A DNA stretch of 64,000 nt from Hyphomicrobiales bacterium (GCA_900472485.1 UCII01000005.1:124001-188000); one strand, 5' to 3'; counted from the first letter of the stretch, positions 46,877 to 55,829 are shown. Notes: generated from the sequence alone by a model not told the origin. Made by a program: numbers and translations.

Positions 46877-47713
46877 TTACTTTTCCAGACGTTCAGCATG
46901 CCACTTCAGGTGATCGTCCATGAAGGTTGAGATAAAGTAGTAGGAATGATCGTAACGCTCGTGCATGCGCAGCGTCAGGCCGATGCCGGTTCCCTTGATC
47001 GCGTCTTCGAACAGCCCGGGGCGCAGTCCGTTTTCGAGGAAGCTGTCGGCCTTCCCCTGATCGATCAGGAACTCGGGGAAGCGGGCGCCGTCTTCGACGA
47101 GCGCGCAGGCGTCATAGCGGCGCCATGCAGTCTTATCGCTTCCCAAATATTTCTCCAGCGCAGGTGCCGACCAATCGGCCGTCGACGGCTGCACGATCGG
47201 CGCGAAGGCGGAGCAGCTCTTGAAGCGCTCCGGATTCTTCAATGCGATCGTCATGGCGCCGTGGCCGCCCATGGAATGGCCGAAGATGCCCTGGCGGCTC
47301 ATATCGGCGCGGAATTGCTTGGCGATGAGGGCGGGCAGCTCCTCGGTAATGTAGCTGTACATCTGATAGTTTTCGGCCCAGGGCGTCTCGGTGGCGTCGA
47401 GATAGAAGCCCGCACCTTTGCCCATCTGCCAGTTGGTCAGCTCATCCGGCACGTCATTGCCGCGCGGGCTGGTGTCCGGGCAGACGATGATGAGGCCGAG
47501 CTCGGCAGCCATGCGGCGATATTCGCCCTTTTCCATGACATTGGCATGGGTGCAGGTGAGGCCGGAGAGATACCAGAGGACCGGTCGGGGCTCCTTGATC
47601 GCCTGCGGTGGCACGAAGACGGCAAAGGTCATGTCGCATTTGCAGGCGTCCGACTCGTGAGAAAAGACGCCCTGCATGCCGCCGAAGGCCGTGTTCTGGG
47701 AAATGATGTTCAC
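46877..47713 (-). CDS. fghA: S-formylglutathione hydrolase
   Basis: A 278-residue esterase that hydrolyses S-formylglutathione to formate and glutathione, the second step of glutathione-dependent formaldehyde oxidation. The nucleophile is Ser147 in IFGHSMGGHGAM; YLSGLTCTHANVMEKGEYRR and PDTSPRGNDVPDE are family landmarks, and the histidine is in RYDHSYYF. adhC, whose product makes the substrate, lies 536 bp upstream beyond a small gene on the same strand. Its start overlaps the stop of that small gene. Confidence 0.95.
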   Translation of the reverse strand: MNIISQNTAFGGMQGVFSHESDACKCDMTFAVFVPPQAIKEPRPVLWYLSGLTCTHANVMEKGEYRRMAAELGLIIVCPDTSPRGNDVPDELTNWQMGKGAGFYLDATETPWAENYQMYSYITEELPALIAKQFRADMSRQGIFGHSMGGHGAMTIALKNPERFKSCSAFAPIVQPSTADWSAPALEKYLGSDKTAWRRYDACALVEDGARFPEFLIDQGKADSFLENGLRPGLFEDAIKGTGIGLTLRMHERYDHSYYFISTFMDDHLKWHAERLEK

Positions 47714-48174
47714 GGCTGGCCTCCAGGCGTTTGATTGGTTTTTGAACGCCGGCAGAGCCGGTCGAAGGTTTCGAGAAAGGCGGAGCGGTCGCGCGGCGAG
47801 AAGGCGGCATTATAGCCCTTGCTCTCACCGGTTTCGCGAAGATGTGCGCCGAGGTCGCGCATGGCCGTTGCCATGCCGATATTGCTCTTGTCGAAAATGC
47901 GGCCGGTCGGTCCCGTCACGAGCGCTCCTGTCGCAACGCAACGGCCAGCGAGCGGCACGTCGGCGGTGACGACGATGTCGCCAGCACCTGCGTGTTCGGC
48001 GATCCAGTTGTCGGCGGCGTCGAAGGCGTTGGAGACGATGACGTTGTGCACCATCGGGTCCCGCGACGGGCGCAATCCCGAATTGGCGACGAAGGTCACC
48101 TCGATGCCGTGGCGTTCGGCGACCTTCAGGATTTCCGGCTTGACTGGGCAAGCGTCGGCATCGACATAAATCAT
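47710..48174 (-). CDS. UPF0178/YaiI family protein
   Basis: A 154-residue protein of the YaiI/YqxD family (DUF188), which belongs to the PIN-like nuclease superfamily. Conserved blocks are MIYVDADACPVKPEILKVAE, SNAFDAADNWIAEHA and DIVVTADVPLAGRC; the aspartates in DADACP and TADVPLA could bind metal. Activity is not established. Its stop overlaps the fghA start by four bases (ATGA), so the two are translationally coupled. Confidence 0.9.
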   Translation of the reverse strand: MIYVDADACPVKPEILKVAERHGIEVTFVANSGLRPSRDPMVHNVIVSNAFDAADNWIAEHAGAGDIVVTADVPLAGRCVATGALVTGPTGRIFDKSNIGMATAMRDLGAHLRETGESKGYNAAFSPRDRSAFLETFDRLCRRSKTNQTPGGQP

Positions 48175-48248
48175 GATATCAAATCTTTTCAGCTATATGC
48201 GGCGCATTTCTCACGCGCCGCATACGTCTCGCCGAGTGGCTTTCTGTG

Positions 48249-49376
48249 TCAGTAGAGCACGACGCTGCGGATGCTTTCGCCCGAATGCATGAGCTCAAAG
48301 CCCTTGTTGATATCCTCGAGCGGCATGGTGTGGGTGATCATCGGATCGATCTCGATCTTGCCCTCCATGTACCAGTCGACGATCTTGGGAACGTCTGTGC
48401 GGCCACGGGCGCCGCCGAAGGCCGTCCCCATCCACGAGCGGCCCGTCACCAGCTGGAACGGACGCGTCGAGATCTCCTGGCCGGCGCCGGCAACGCCGAT
48501 GACCACCGACTTGCCCCAGCCGCGATGGCTTGCTTCGAGAGCCTGGCGCATGACTTTGGTGTTGCCGGTGCAGTCGAAGGTATAGTCGGCGCCGCCGATC
48601 TGGTCGGCCCCGCGCTTCGTCATGTTGACGAGATAGGGCACGATGTCGTCGCCGACCTCCTTCGGATTGACGAAATGCGTCATGCCGAAGCGTTCGCCCC
48701 AGGCCTTCTTGTCATTGTTGAGATCGACACCGATGATCATGTCGGCACCGGCAAGCTTCAGGCCCTGGATAACGTTAAGCCCGATGCCGCCGAGGCCGAA
48801 GACGATTGCCGTTGCGCCCATCTCCACCTTGGCGGTGTTGATGACCGCGCCGATGCCTGTCGTCACGCCGCAGCCGATATAGCAGATCTTGTCGAAGGGG
48901 GCGTCGGGATTGACCTTGGCGACGGCAATCTCCGGCAGCACGGTATAATTGGCGAAGGTCGAGCAGCCCATGTAATGATGGATCTTGTCCTTGCCGATCG
49001 AGAAGCGCGAGGTGCCGTCCGGCATCAGGCCCTGGCCCTGGGTCGAGCGGATCGCGGTGCACAGATTGGTCTTGCGGCTGAGGCAGGACGGGCATTCGCG
49101 GCATTCGGGCGTATAGAGCGGAATGACGTGATCGCCCTTCCTGACAGAAGTCACGCCCGGCCCGACATCGACGACGATGCCGGCGCCCTCATGGCCGAGG
49201 ATCGCCGGGAACAGGCCTTCCGGATCGGCGCCCGAGAGCGTGAAATCATCGGTGTGGCAGATGCCGGTCGCCTTGACCTCGATCAGCACTTCGCCGGCTC
49301 TCGGCCCCTCAAGCTGAACCGTCATCACCTCAAGCGGCTTGCCCGCCGCAACCGCGACCGCTGCTCTTACGTCCAT
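48249..49376 (-). CDS. adhC: S-(hydroxymethyl)glutathione dehydrogenase (class III alcohol dehydrogenase)
   Basis: A 375-residue zinc-dependent enzyme that oxidises the formaldehyde-glutathione adduct, and also S-nitrosoglutathione. The catalytic zinc ligands include Cys in ATGICHTDDFTLSG and GHEGAG; the structural zinc cluster is PECRECPSCLSRKTNLC with four cysteines; the NAD fold is IVFGLGGIGLNVIQG. ATG at 49376 (MDVRAAVAV). With fghA it forms the formaldehyde detoxification pathway. Confidence 0.95.
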   Translation of the reverse strand: MDVRAAVAVAAGKPLEVMTVQLEGPRAGEVLIEVKATGICHTDDFTLSGADPEGLFPAILGHEGAGIVVDVGPGVTSVRKGDHVIPLYTPECRECPSCLSRKTNLCTAIRSTQGQGLMPDGTSRFSIGKDKIHHYMGCSTFANYTVLPEIAVAKVNPDAPFDKICYIGCGVTTGIGAVINTAKVEMGATAIVFGLGGIGLNVIQGLKLAGADMIIGVDLNNDKKAWGERFGMTHFVNPKEVGDDIVPYLVNMTKRGADQIGGADYTFDCTGNTKVMRQALEASHRGWGKSVVIGVAGAGQEISTRPFQLVTGRSWMGTAFGGARGRTDVPKIVDWYMEGKIEIDPMITHTMPLEDINKGFELMHSGESIRSVVLY

Positions 49377-49539
49377 GATCTCGTCCCTTCCTGCTATGAT
49401 TTGGTCCGCGCGACATTGGCATGGGCGCACGGGGCGGCTCAAGCCAAAATCAGACACTTAGCGTCGCAATTATCATGTTTTAGCCGAGTGATCGCCGCGC
49501 AGCTTTTTCCATATGGACGCGATGGCGAAAGCTTCTCGG

Positions 49540-51549
49540 TCAGGCGAATTCCATGATCACGGCGTCGACGGCGAGGCTTTCGCCCGGCTTGGCGTTGATC
49601 TTGCCGATGATCAGATCGCGTTCGGCGCGCAGGACATTTTCCATCTTCATTGCCTCGACAATGGCCAGCGTTTCGCCTGCCTTCACTTCCTGTCCCTCGG
49701 CAACAGCGATGGCGACCACCAAGCCCGGCATGGGGCAGAGCAGCAGCTTCGACGTATCGGGTGGCAATTTGACCGGCATCAGCTTGTCGAGCTCGGCCTG
49801 ACGCGGCGTAAACACCCTAGTCCGGACGGAAATACCCTGCCAATCGATGCGCAGACCATTGAGCACAGTGCGGATCTGGGCTGTCAGCTTGCGGCGGCCG
49901 ACGGTGCCGGCCCATACGGAATCGCCGGGACGCCAGTCGGTTGCGACAGTTACGGTTTGGGCGCCGATCTGCATGTCCATCTCGAAGGGAATGATCACCA
50001 CGCCTTCAAGCAATGTCACAGGCAGATAGGCGGCACCAAGCTTGACGACCCAGCTCTCCCGCAGCGGCGCGGCGGCTGGACGTAAGCGGTCGGCATAGCG
50101 CTCGCGGCGGTTGGACTCGATCAGGCTGCAGGAAAGGGCGATTGCTGACAGCAAAGCGGTTTGGCCCGCGTCCGGTGTCACCGGCGCAAAGCCGTCGGGA
50201 TATTCTTCGGCAATGAAGCCCGTGGAGAGGCGGCCTTCGCGCCAGCGTGGATGTTTCATCAGCGCGGAGAGGAACGGCATATTGTGCTCGATGCCATCGA
50301 CAACAAAGCCATCTAGGGCTTCGCCCATCGCTTCGATCGCCTCCAGCCTTGTCGGAGCCCAGGTGCAGAGCTTGGCGATCATCGGATCGTAATACATGGA
50401 GATTTCGGCGCCCTCGAAGACGCCGGTGTCGTTGCGCACGACCGATGTCTCCGTCTTGCCCTCGCGCGGCGGACGATAGCGCGTCAGACGGCCGATCGAG
50501 GGCAGGAAGTTGCGATAGGGATCCTCCGCATACAAGCGGCTTTCGATCGCCCAGCCATTGAGCTTGATATCCGCCTGCTTGAACGGCAGTTTTTCGCCGG
50601 CTGCGACCCGGATCATCTGCTCGACGAGATCGATACCGGTCACGAGCTCCGTCGCGGGATGCTCGACCTGCAGGCGGGTATTCATTTCGAGGAAATAGAA
50701 ATTCCTGTCGCGATCGACGATGAATTCGACCGTGCCGGCACTTTGGTAATCGACGGCCTTGGCGAGCGCCACGGACTGCTCACCCATGGCCTTGCGCGTC
50801 GCTTCGTCCAGGAAAGGCGAGGGTGCTTCTTCGACGACCTTCTGGTTTCGGCGCTGGATGGAGCATTCACGCTCGCCGAGATAGACGACATTGCCATGGG
50901 CATCGGCCAACACCTGGATCTCGATGTGCCTGGGGTCGACGACAAATTTTTCGATGAAGACGCGGTCGTCGCCGAAGGAGCTTTTGGCCTCCGAACGGGC
51001 ACGCTCGAAACCGTCGCGCACTTCGTCCTTGCTCCAGGCGATACGCATGCCCTTGCCGCCGCCGCCGGCGGACGCTTTGATCATGACAGGATAGCCGATC
51101 TCGGCGGCGATTCTTTCAGCATGATCGGCATCATCGATGATGCCGAGATGGCCCGGAACGGTGGAAACCTTGGCCGCATTGGCGAATTTCTTCGATTCGA
51201 TCTTGTCGCCCATGGCTTCGATCGCCTTCGGCTTCGGGCCGATGAAGACGATGCCTTCCTTCTCCAGTGCCGCGCAGAAGGAGGCGCGCTCGGACAGAAA
51301 GCCGTAGCCAGGATGAACCGCCTCCGCGCCCGTCTCCTTGCAGGCAGCGATGATCTTGTCGGCGACGAGATAGCTTTCGGCTGCGGGAGCGGGGCCGATA
51401 TGGACGGATTCATCGGCCATTTCGACATGCAGAGCATCCCGATCGGCATCGGAATAGACGGCGACCGTCAGGATGCCCATACGGCGCGCGGTCTTGATCA
51501 CGCGGCAGGCGATCTCGCCGCGATTGGCGATCAGGATTTTCTTGAACAT
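49540..51549 (-). CDS. pccA: propionyl/acyl-CoA carboxylase alpha subunit (biotin carboxylase)
   Basis: A 669-residue protein. N-terminal biotin carboxylase: KILIANRGEIACRVIKTARR, ATP-grasp ASAGGGGKGMRIAW, and EMNTRLQVEHPATELVTGID. The C-terminal biotinyl domain ends with VEAMKMENVL, biotin on Lys635, 34 residues from the end. A linker domain lies between. With pccB it carboxylates propionyl-CoA. ATG 51549, GGAG 6 nt before. adhC lies 163 bp downstream on the same strand. Confidence 0.94.
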   Translation of the reverse strand: MFKKILIANRGEIACRVIKTARRMGILTVAVYSDADRDALHVEMADESVHIGPAPAAESYLVADKIIAACKETGAEAVHPGYGFLSERASFCAALEKEGIVFIGPKPKAIEAMGDKIESKKFANAAKVSTVPGHLGIIDDADHAERIAAEIGYPVMIKASAGGGGKGMRIAWSKDEVRDGFERARSEAKSSFGDDRVFIEKFVVDPRHIEIQVLADAHGNVVYLGERECSIQRRNQKVVEEAPSPFLDEATRKAMGEQSVALAKAVDYQSAGTVEFIVDRDRNFYFLEMNTRLQVEHPATELVTGIDLVEQMIRVAAGEKLPFKQADIKLNGWAIESRLYAEDPYRNFLPSIGRLTRYRPPREGKTETSVVRNDTGVFEGAEISMYYDPMIAKLCTWAPTRLEAIEAMGEALDGFVVDGIEHNMPFLSALMKHPRWREGRLSTGFIAEEYPDGFAPVTPDAGQTALLSAIALSCSLIESNRRERYADRLRPAAAPLRESWVVKLGAAYLPVTLLEGVVIIPFEMDMQIGAQTVTVATDWRPGDSVWAGTVGRRKLTAQIRTVLNGLRIDWQGISVRTRVFTPRQAELDKLMPVKLPPDTSKLLLCPMPGLVVAIAVAEGQEVKAGETLAIVEAMKMENVLRAERDLIIGKINAKPGESLAVDAVIMEFA

Positions 51550-51630
51550 GCAATCTCCGCCCAAATACCCTATTCAGTCAGTGTTTTAGCCATAAATTGC
51601 TTGCCTGGTCCATGCGCAAGATGTCGGCGC

Positions 51631-52566
51631 TTACGTCGTTTTTTCCAAACTCGACTGCATTCGCTCCCGCCAGATGATGAAGAGGCCGGAGCCGACGATA
51701 ATGGCAATGCCGATCCATTTGGAAAGATTGGGAAAATCGCCAAAGATCGCGTAGCCGAGGACGGTGGCGGAAATGATCTCGAAATATTGGAATGGAGCGA
51801 GCAGGGACAAGGGCGCCAGCCGGAAGGCTCTGACGACGAGCATATGCGCGTAGCCCGATATCGAACCGAGAATCAGCAGAAGCGCCAGTCCCAGCATCGA
51901 GCCGGGCAGGGACGGCTCAAAATCCGCAATACCGGCAGAGGAGCCGGCAAACAGAGCTACGGCCATGAACATAGTGCCGCCAAGACCCGCCATGATCTGC
52001 ATCGTCAGCGGCGAGTCCGCCTCGCCGACGGCGCGGTTCATGAAAAGATACAGCGCATAGAGAAATGCACAGGCGACCGGCAGCAGCGCCTTTAATCCGA
52101 AAATCGCAAAACTCGGCTGAATGACGATCATTGCGCCGCCGAAGCCAATGACGATCGCCAGCCACCGCCGCCAGCCGACCTTATCGCCAAGAAACAAGGC
52201 GGAAAGCGCCGTCAACATGAACGGTTCGACGAAATAGATGGCGAAGACATCGGCAAGCGGCATGTACTTGACCGCGGCGAAAAAGAGCAAGCTCGCAGCG
52301 CCATGCAGCGCGCCCCGCAACAGATTCAACCAGGGACGCTTTGCCGAAAAGGCCGACCGCCCGGTTACGGTCGCAAGCAGCGGCAGCATGCACACAAGCT
52401 GAAAGAAGAAGCGATAGAAGGTCACCTGGCCAGGCGACATGCTTTCGAAGCTCGCCATGTATTTCGCGATCGCATCCATCGTCGGCAGCAGGATCATGGC
52501 GCTTGCCATGATAGTCATACCTCGAAGTGGGTTCTGCTGCGTGGAAACGACGGAAGAAACGGGCAT
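51631..52566 (-). CDS. EamA/DMT family transporter
   Basis: A 311-residue protein with ten membrane helices in two EamA repeats (for example ASAMILLPTMDAIAKYMAS and TFYRFFFQLVCMLPLLATV in the first half, and ISATVLGYAIFGDFPN and WIGIAIIVGSGLFIIWRE in the second). The RGALHGAASLLFFAAVKYMPLADVFAIYFVEP block is typical of the drug/metabolite transporter superfamily. Substrate unknown. It is upstream of pccA on the same strand but 81 bp away, so any link is unclear. Confidence 0.88.
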   Translation of the reverse strand: MPVSSVVSTQQNPLRGMTIMASAMILLPTMDAIAKYMASFESMSPGQVTFYRFFFQLVCMLPLLATVTGRSAFSAKRPWLNLLRGALHGAASLLFFAAVKYMPLADVFAIYFVEPFMLTALSALFLGDKVGWRRWLAIVIGFGGAMIVIQPSFAIFGLKALLPVACAFLYALYLFMNRAVGEADSPLTMQIMAGLGGTMFMAVALFAGSSAGIADFEPSLPGSMLGLALLLILGSISGYAHMLVVRAFRLAPLSLLAPFQYFEIISATVLGYAIFGDFPNLSKWIGIAIIVGSGLFIIWRERMQSSLEKTT

Positions 52567-52784
52567 GCACGAACATCAAACACAGGAAAGGCATGCAATC
52601 AAGACGCGCTCGAAAGCAGGTTGCAAGACGTGGTGGCAGTTATCCGCAAATGCCGTACTTTTCCAAATGGGACAGATCTCCCTGGCGAGATGACGCCCTT
52701 AGACCTATCTGGAGCTTTGGAACCGGCTAAAACATGAATGCGCGGCACAAAATCGCCGACGCAACCAGGAAAGGGATCGCACCG

Positions 52785-53207
52785 ATGTTCAAACCAGAAC
52801 AAGAGACGACCGTTTTTTCGGATGAAGGCGATGATACGCTTGGAGGGCGCTTGTCCATGGCGCGCGATGCCGCGGGAATCAGTCTCGAAACGCTGGCCGG
52901 ACAGCTTGGCGTCAGCGAGGAGACAATGCTCGCGTGGGAATCCGATCGCGCCGAACCCAATCCCTCCGCGCTGGCCAAGATGTCAGCTCTTTTCGATGTT
53001 TCTCCGGCGTGGCTGATGACCGGATCGGGCGACGGACCTGGGGAGGACAGCGACGAGCGCGCCCTGGAAGCCGTCAGGAACGAGCTATCGCGGCTGCGCA
53101 CGGCCTATCAGGAGATCGGCCGGCTGATAGAGACGACGACAAAGCAGCTCGAACGCCTCGACCATCAGATCCGGCTGCGCAATCTCAGCAAGGATGTGGC
53201 GCATTGA
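52785..53207 (+). CDS. XRE-family helix-turn-helix regulator with coiled-coil tail
   Basis: A 140-residue protein. Residues 20-75 are a Cro/C1 helix-turn-helix domain (LGGRLSMARDAAGISLETLAGQLGV, then SEETMLAWESDRAEPNPSALAKMSALFDVSPAWLM). The C-terminal 50 residues form an amphipathic helix or coiled coil (LEAVRNELSRLRTAYQEIGR). AAGGGA before the ATG at 52785 favours it over the ATG at 52734. Its target is unknown; such proteins sometimes regulate a neighbouring gene. Confidence 0.88.
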   Translation: MFKPEQETTVFSDEGDDTLGGRLSMARDAAGISLETLAGQLGVSEETMLAWESDRAEPNPSALAKMSALFDVSPAWLMTGSGDGPGEDSDERALEAVRNELSRLRTAYQEIGRLIETTTKQLERLDHQIRLRNLSKDVAH

Positions 53208-53241
53208 GCGCGGTTTCCCACGTGCCGCGGCTTAGGTACTT

Positions 53242-53436
53242 CTAGCTTAATCTGGCAATCGTATCGTCGAGGGTGTCGATCGCGAGTTGTTCACGGGCGA
53301 TCATGTCGTCAAGATCGATGACCTCTCCGATCTGTTTCGCGTCAATGCCCTGCGTCTTCATCGCCAGCAGTTCGTTGCGATGGGCGATCTTTTCGCCTCG
53401 GATTTTGATAAGCTTCAAGCGAAAATCATCATTCAT
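53242..53436 (-). CDS. small DUF465-like coiled-coil protein
   Basis: A 64-residue acidic/basic helical protein (LIKIRGEKIAHRNELLAMKT, then KQIGEVIDLDDMIAREQLAI) resembling YdcH/DUF465-type short coiled-coil proteins, though I would not press the family. GGAGG 8 nt before the ATG at 53436 supports translation. Function unknown. Confidence 0.6.
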   Translation of the reverse strand: MNDDFRLKLIKIRGEKIAHRNELLAMKTQGIDAKQIGEVIDLDDMIAREQLAIDTLDDTIARLS

Positions 53437-53512
53437 CTCCAATTCCTCCGTTTGGAATGAATTATCGCCATTTTCGGGCTGTCATCGTTCTCCCAGCTCG
53501 TCTCCTTCAACC

Positions 53513-53740
53513 TCAATCGTGTCCACGGCCGCGATAGGTGGTTGGGACACCGGCTTTCTCATGGCATTGCGCGAGGGTTTCCAGCCACTCCGCCAACCCT
53601 TCCGGGACTTTGGCATTTCCAGCTTCCAGCGCCTCCACCCATGACAGGTCACATTGCAGAGCGCTCGCCAGATTGATGGGCGTCCAGCGTATATGCAGAA
53701 GGCATTCTGAAAAGCGTTCCGGCGTCATCCATTTTCCCAT
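53513..53740 (-). CDS. small helix-turn-helix-like hypothetical protein
   Basis: A 75-residue protein with a likely helix-turn-helix segment: SECLLHIRWTPINLASALQC, then DLSWVEALEAGNAKVPEGLA, then EWLETLAQCHEKAG. The pattern of a short helix, turn and recognition helix recalls degraded XRE-type domains. No catalytic motif. The ribosome binding site is weak, and ATG 53740 or 53728 could be the start. It lies next to a small coiled-coil gene. Confidence 0.6.
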   Translation of the reverse strand: MGKWMTPERFSECLLHIRWTPINLASALQCDLSWVEALEAGNAKVPEGLAEWLETLAQCHEKAGVPTTYRGRGHD

Positions 53741-53983
53741 GTCTGAAGACGTTCACGGTGCCAGAGAGGGGCGCGAAGTCAAGTGACCATGGAAATACGA
53801 CGGCTGTTCCGGCCTAGAACTGCCTCTTGGCATGAACTTCATGAACAACTTGTTTGGTTAAGGGGGCAGCACCGCAATATTCCCGACGCTTTGATCGGCT
53901 TGCATGCCGTCGGCAAGGTGGAGGATGGCATGCGGGATAACATCGCGCTGAAACAAGCGTTGGCTAGGTATTGTTTTAAAAAC

Positions 53984-54007
53984 AAAAAACCCGGCCAAAG
54001 CCGGGTT
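53984..54007 (-). terminator. intrinsic terminator after tRNA-Leu
   Basis: On the minus strand an 8-bp perfect stem (AACCCGGC with GCCGGGTT) and a 4-nt loop is followed by a long T-rich stretch. It begins three bases after the tRNA 3' CCA. Confidence 0.9.
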
Positions 54008-54009
54008 CT

Positions 54010-54094
54010 TGGTGCGGTCGAGAAGACTCGAACTTCCACGGGTTGCCCCACAGCGACCTCAACGCTGCGCGTCTACCAATTCCGCCACGACCGC
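54010..54094 (-). tRNA. tRNA-Leu (anticodon GAG)
   Basis: An 85-nt class II tRNA on the minus strand. The acceptor stem is GCGGTCG pairing with CGACCGC, followed by discriminator A and an encoded CCA. The D arm has GGTAGACGC, the anticodon loop is TTGAGGT (anticodon GAG, reading CUU and CUC), a long variable arm follows (class II leucine type), and the T arm has GTTCGAGTC. A terminator lies directly behind it. Confidence 0.96.
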
Positions 54095-54261
54095 ATCGTG
54101 GTAGGCCAGATTGCTCCGGCGCGGCTGCATGTAGCAAAAGCATTCGGGGGGCACAAGAGCGATATGTCAGTTTTTTTAAATTCCTTCACAGCTCGTCCGA
54201 TCGAGCTGGTCCGGATGCAGCGGAAACGCCTTACATGTTTGAATTCCCGCCCGAATAGCGC

Positions 54262-54302
54262 CATATGTGGAAACCCGTTGGCACGCAGGTTTTCCACATA
54301 TG
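54262..54302. repeat. 15-bp inverted repeat upstream of lipB
   Basis: Left arm CATATGTGGAAACCC (54262-54276) and right arm at 54288-54302 pair at 14 of 15 positions around an 11-nt loop. Each arm carries a TTTTCCACA- or GTTTCCACA-type 9-mer; TTTTCCACA fits the relaxed DnaA box TTWTNCACA. It lies 30 bp before the lipB start. It could be an operator for a dimeric regulator, a pair of DnaA boxes, or a stem-loop in the lipB leader. Confidence 0.6.
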
Positions 54303-54332
54303 CGGCCGGCGCGGCGCGCAAAGGACTGCCAT

Positions 54333-55049
54333 ATGCTTCGCACCGAACTTTCTCACCAAATGTTTCCCGTTCAAGGCACGCCGCCGGTCCGCTGGCGGAT
54401 CAGCGATGGCCTCGTGCCATATGAAGAGGCCGTAGCCACGATGGAGGCGGAAGTGGCCGCGATTGCCGAGGGGCGGGCGCCGGAGCTCGTCTGGCTGGTC
54501 GAGCATCCGCCGCTCTATACTGCAGGCACCAGTGCCAATGCCGCCGATCTGATCGAGCCGGATCGATTCCCGGTCTTTGCGACCGGACGCGGCGGCGAAT
54601 ATACCTATCACGGGCCAGGTCAGCGCGTCGCCTATGTCATACTGGACCTCAAGTGTCGGCGGCAGGATATCCGAGCCTTCGTCGGCGCGCTCGAAGAGGT
54701 CATCATCCGCACGCTCGATTCAATGAATGTGCGCGGCGAGCGGCGAGAGGATCGAGTCGGCGTTTGGGTCAGGCGCCCGGAGAAGCCGATTCTGGCTGAC
54801 GGCACTGTGGCCGAGGATAAAATTGCAGCTCTTGGCATCCGCGTGCGCAAATGGGTGACGTTTCACGGCCTGTCGCTGAACGTCGATCCCGATCTCGGGC
54901 ATTTCACCGGTATCATTCCTTGCGGAATCTCGGCCTATGGCGTCACTAGCCTCGTCGATCTCGGTCTGCCAGTCATGATGGCGGATGTCGATATTCGCCT
55001 GCGTGAGGCGTTCGAACAGGTCTTCGGCGAAACCATCAATGACCCGTGA
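54333..55049 (+). CDS. lipB: octanoyl-[acyl-carrier-protein]:protein N-octanoyltransferase
   Basis: A 238-residue enzyme that transfers octanoyl groups from ACP to lipoyl domains, the first step of endogenous lipoylation (needed for GcvH and 2-oxoacid dehydrogenases). The catalytic dyad is visible as Lys163 in [13 protein letters not shown] and Cys197 in [32 protein letters not shown] is the conserved block. AAGGA lies 9 nt before the ATG at 54333. Confidence 0.96.
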   Translation: MLRTELSHQMFPVQGTPPVRWRISDGLVPYEEAVATMEAEVAAIAEGRAPELVWLVEHPPLYTAGTSANAADLIEPDRFPVFATGRGGEYTYHGPGQRVAYVILDLKCRRQDIRAFVGALEEVIIRTLDSMNVRGERREDRVGVWVRRPEKPILADGTVAEDKIAALGIRVRKWVTFHGLSLNVDPDLGHFTGIIPCGISAYGVTSLVDLGLPVMMADVDIRLREAFEQVFGETINDP

Positions 55050-55110
55050 AGGTGATTGGCGATTGCCCGAAGACCATGCCGGAGGCTGCGCTGAATTCTA
55101 ACGCTGAGCA

Positions 55111-55132
55111 GGACAGGTCAAACGACCTGTCC
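55111..55132. terminator. palindromic hairpin between convergent lipB and a small gene
   Basis: A 9-bp perfect stem, GGACAGGTC with GACCTGTCC, around a 4-nt AAAC loop, 61 bp after the lipB stop. No T run follows on either strand, so it may be a factor-dependent terminator or an mRNA 3' end stabiliser. Confidence 0.5.
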
Positions 55133-55151
55133 GGATTCATGGCGAAAACTG

Positions 55152-55307
55152 CTATAACTCACGCGAGCGCTCTTCTGCCAAGGGCAGTTCCGGTTCATCC
55201 AGAACGAACCGTTTCGATTTCTCCAAGAGATCGATCCTGTCTTCCGCCTTGAGAAGATCATGCAGTTTCTGATCGCTCAGGATATTATCGCTATCATGCG
55301 AGGTCAT
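55152..55307 (-). CDS. small hypothetical protein
   Basis: A 51-residue, charged and probably helical protein (MTSHDSDNILSDQKLHDLLK, then AEDRIDLLEKSKRFVLDEPE). A clear AAGGAG lies 8 nt before the ATG at 55307, which supports it as a real gene. No recognised family. It is convergent with lipB. Confidence 0.7.
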   Translation of the reverse strand: MTSHDSDNILSDQKLHDLLKAEDRIDLLEKSKRFVLDEPELPLAEERSREL

Positions 55308-55449
55308 GCGGGTAACTCCTTGACCTCTGCAGGCGAGAGTAATCATCTCTCTCAGCCGATGGCGCCTACGGGTTCGGTAGCCAACGGTGAAGACAGCCTA
55401 CGCCCATTTGGGAGATGTGGCGAATCATTTGGTGCGATGGTCCATTTTC

Positions 55450-55700
55450 GTTGCACGCTCCGCTCGACAGGAAAAGTGCCTTGAAAGAAAAATGCCCTGG
55501 AAGGGAGAGCATCCAGGGCACAGAGAGGGGAACTGCATAACCGAAACTAGGGCGAGGCGCTCGCACTTCAAGACCGAAGCTCACGACAGGTTGTATTTGG
55601 TCTGGAATCGCCCTTATGCATCGCTGACGTGCAAATAGCAGAAGCAAGATTGCAATATGAATCGGCACCATCGATTCTTCCATCTCCGGATGAACTCAGC
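55450..55700 (-). ncRNA. candidate small RNA ending at an orphan terminator
   Basis: On the minus strand a 9-bp stem (TGCCCTGGA with TCCAGGGCA, 55487-55519 region) with a loop containing CTCTCCC is followed by TTTTTC, the form of a Rho-independent terminator. No protein gene precedes it on that strand within the gap. The pyrimidine-rich CTCTCCC loop resembles the anti-Shine-Dalgarno loops of rhizobial trans-acting small RNAs. The 5' end is unknown; the given right limit is a guess. Confidence 0.35.
55487..55519 (-). terminator. orphan intrinsic terminator
   Basis: Minus-strand stem-loop of nine base pairs with a ten-nucleotide loop, followed by TTTTTC. The flanking genes give no transcript on this strand that should end here. 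Confidence 0.7.
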
Positions 55701-55829
55701 GCGCCGATGAACCGCCATCCGGGATTGTCACTACAGTCAAGCCACTCTTTTTGATGGCTATTTTTGTACAGTTTGCGTTCATGTTCGTCCGCATATGGTG
55801 TCTTCCGTCGCCCCCAGATCGCGCGTCGA

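Larger units (their letters stand above)
53741..54332. other. long region holding the tRNA-Leu gene and a strong inverted repeat
   Basis: 592 bp between the small helix-turn-helix gene and lipB. It contains tRNA-Leu(GAG) with its terminator, then a 15-bp inverted repeat before lipB, both listed separately. The part from 53741 to 53980 holds no convincing gene: its open frames lack ribosome binding sites and overlap the tRNA or its terminator. Confidence 0.6.

Noticed and set aside
48246..49556. A 436-codon plus-strand open frame opposite adhC
   Set aside because: adhC has the zinc-binding motifs and the right length; the reverse frame has none.
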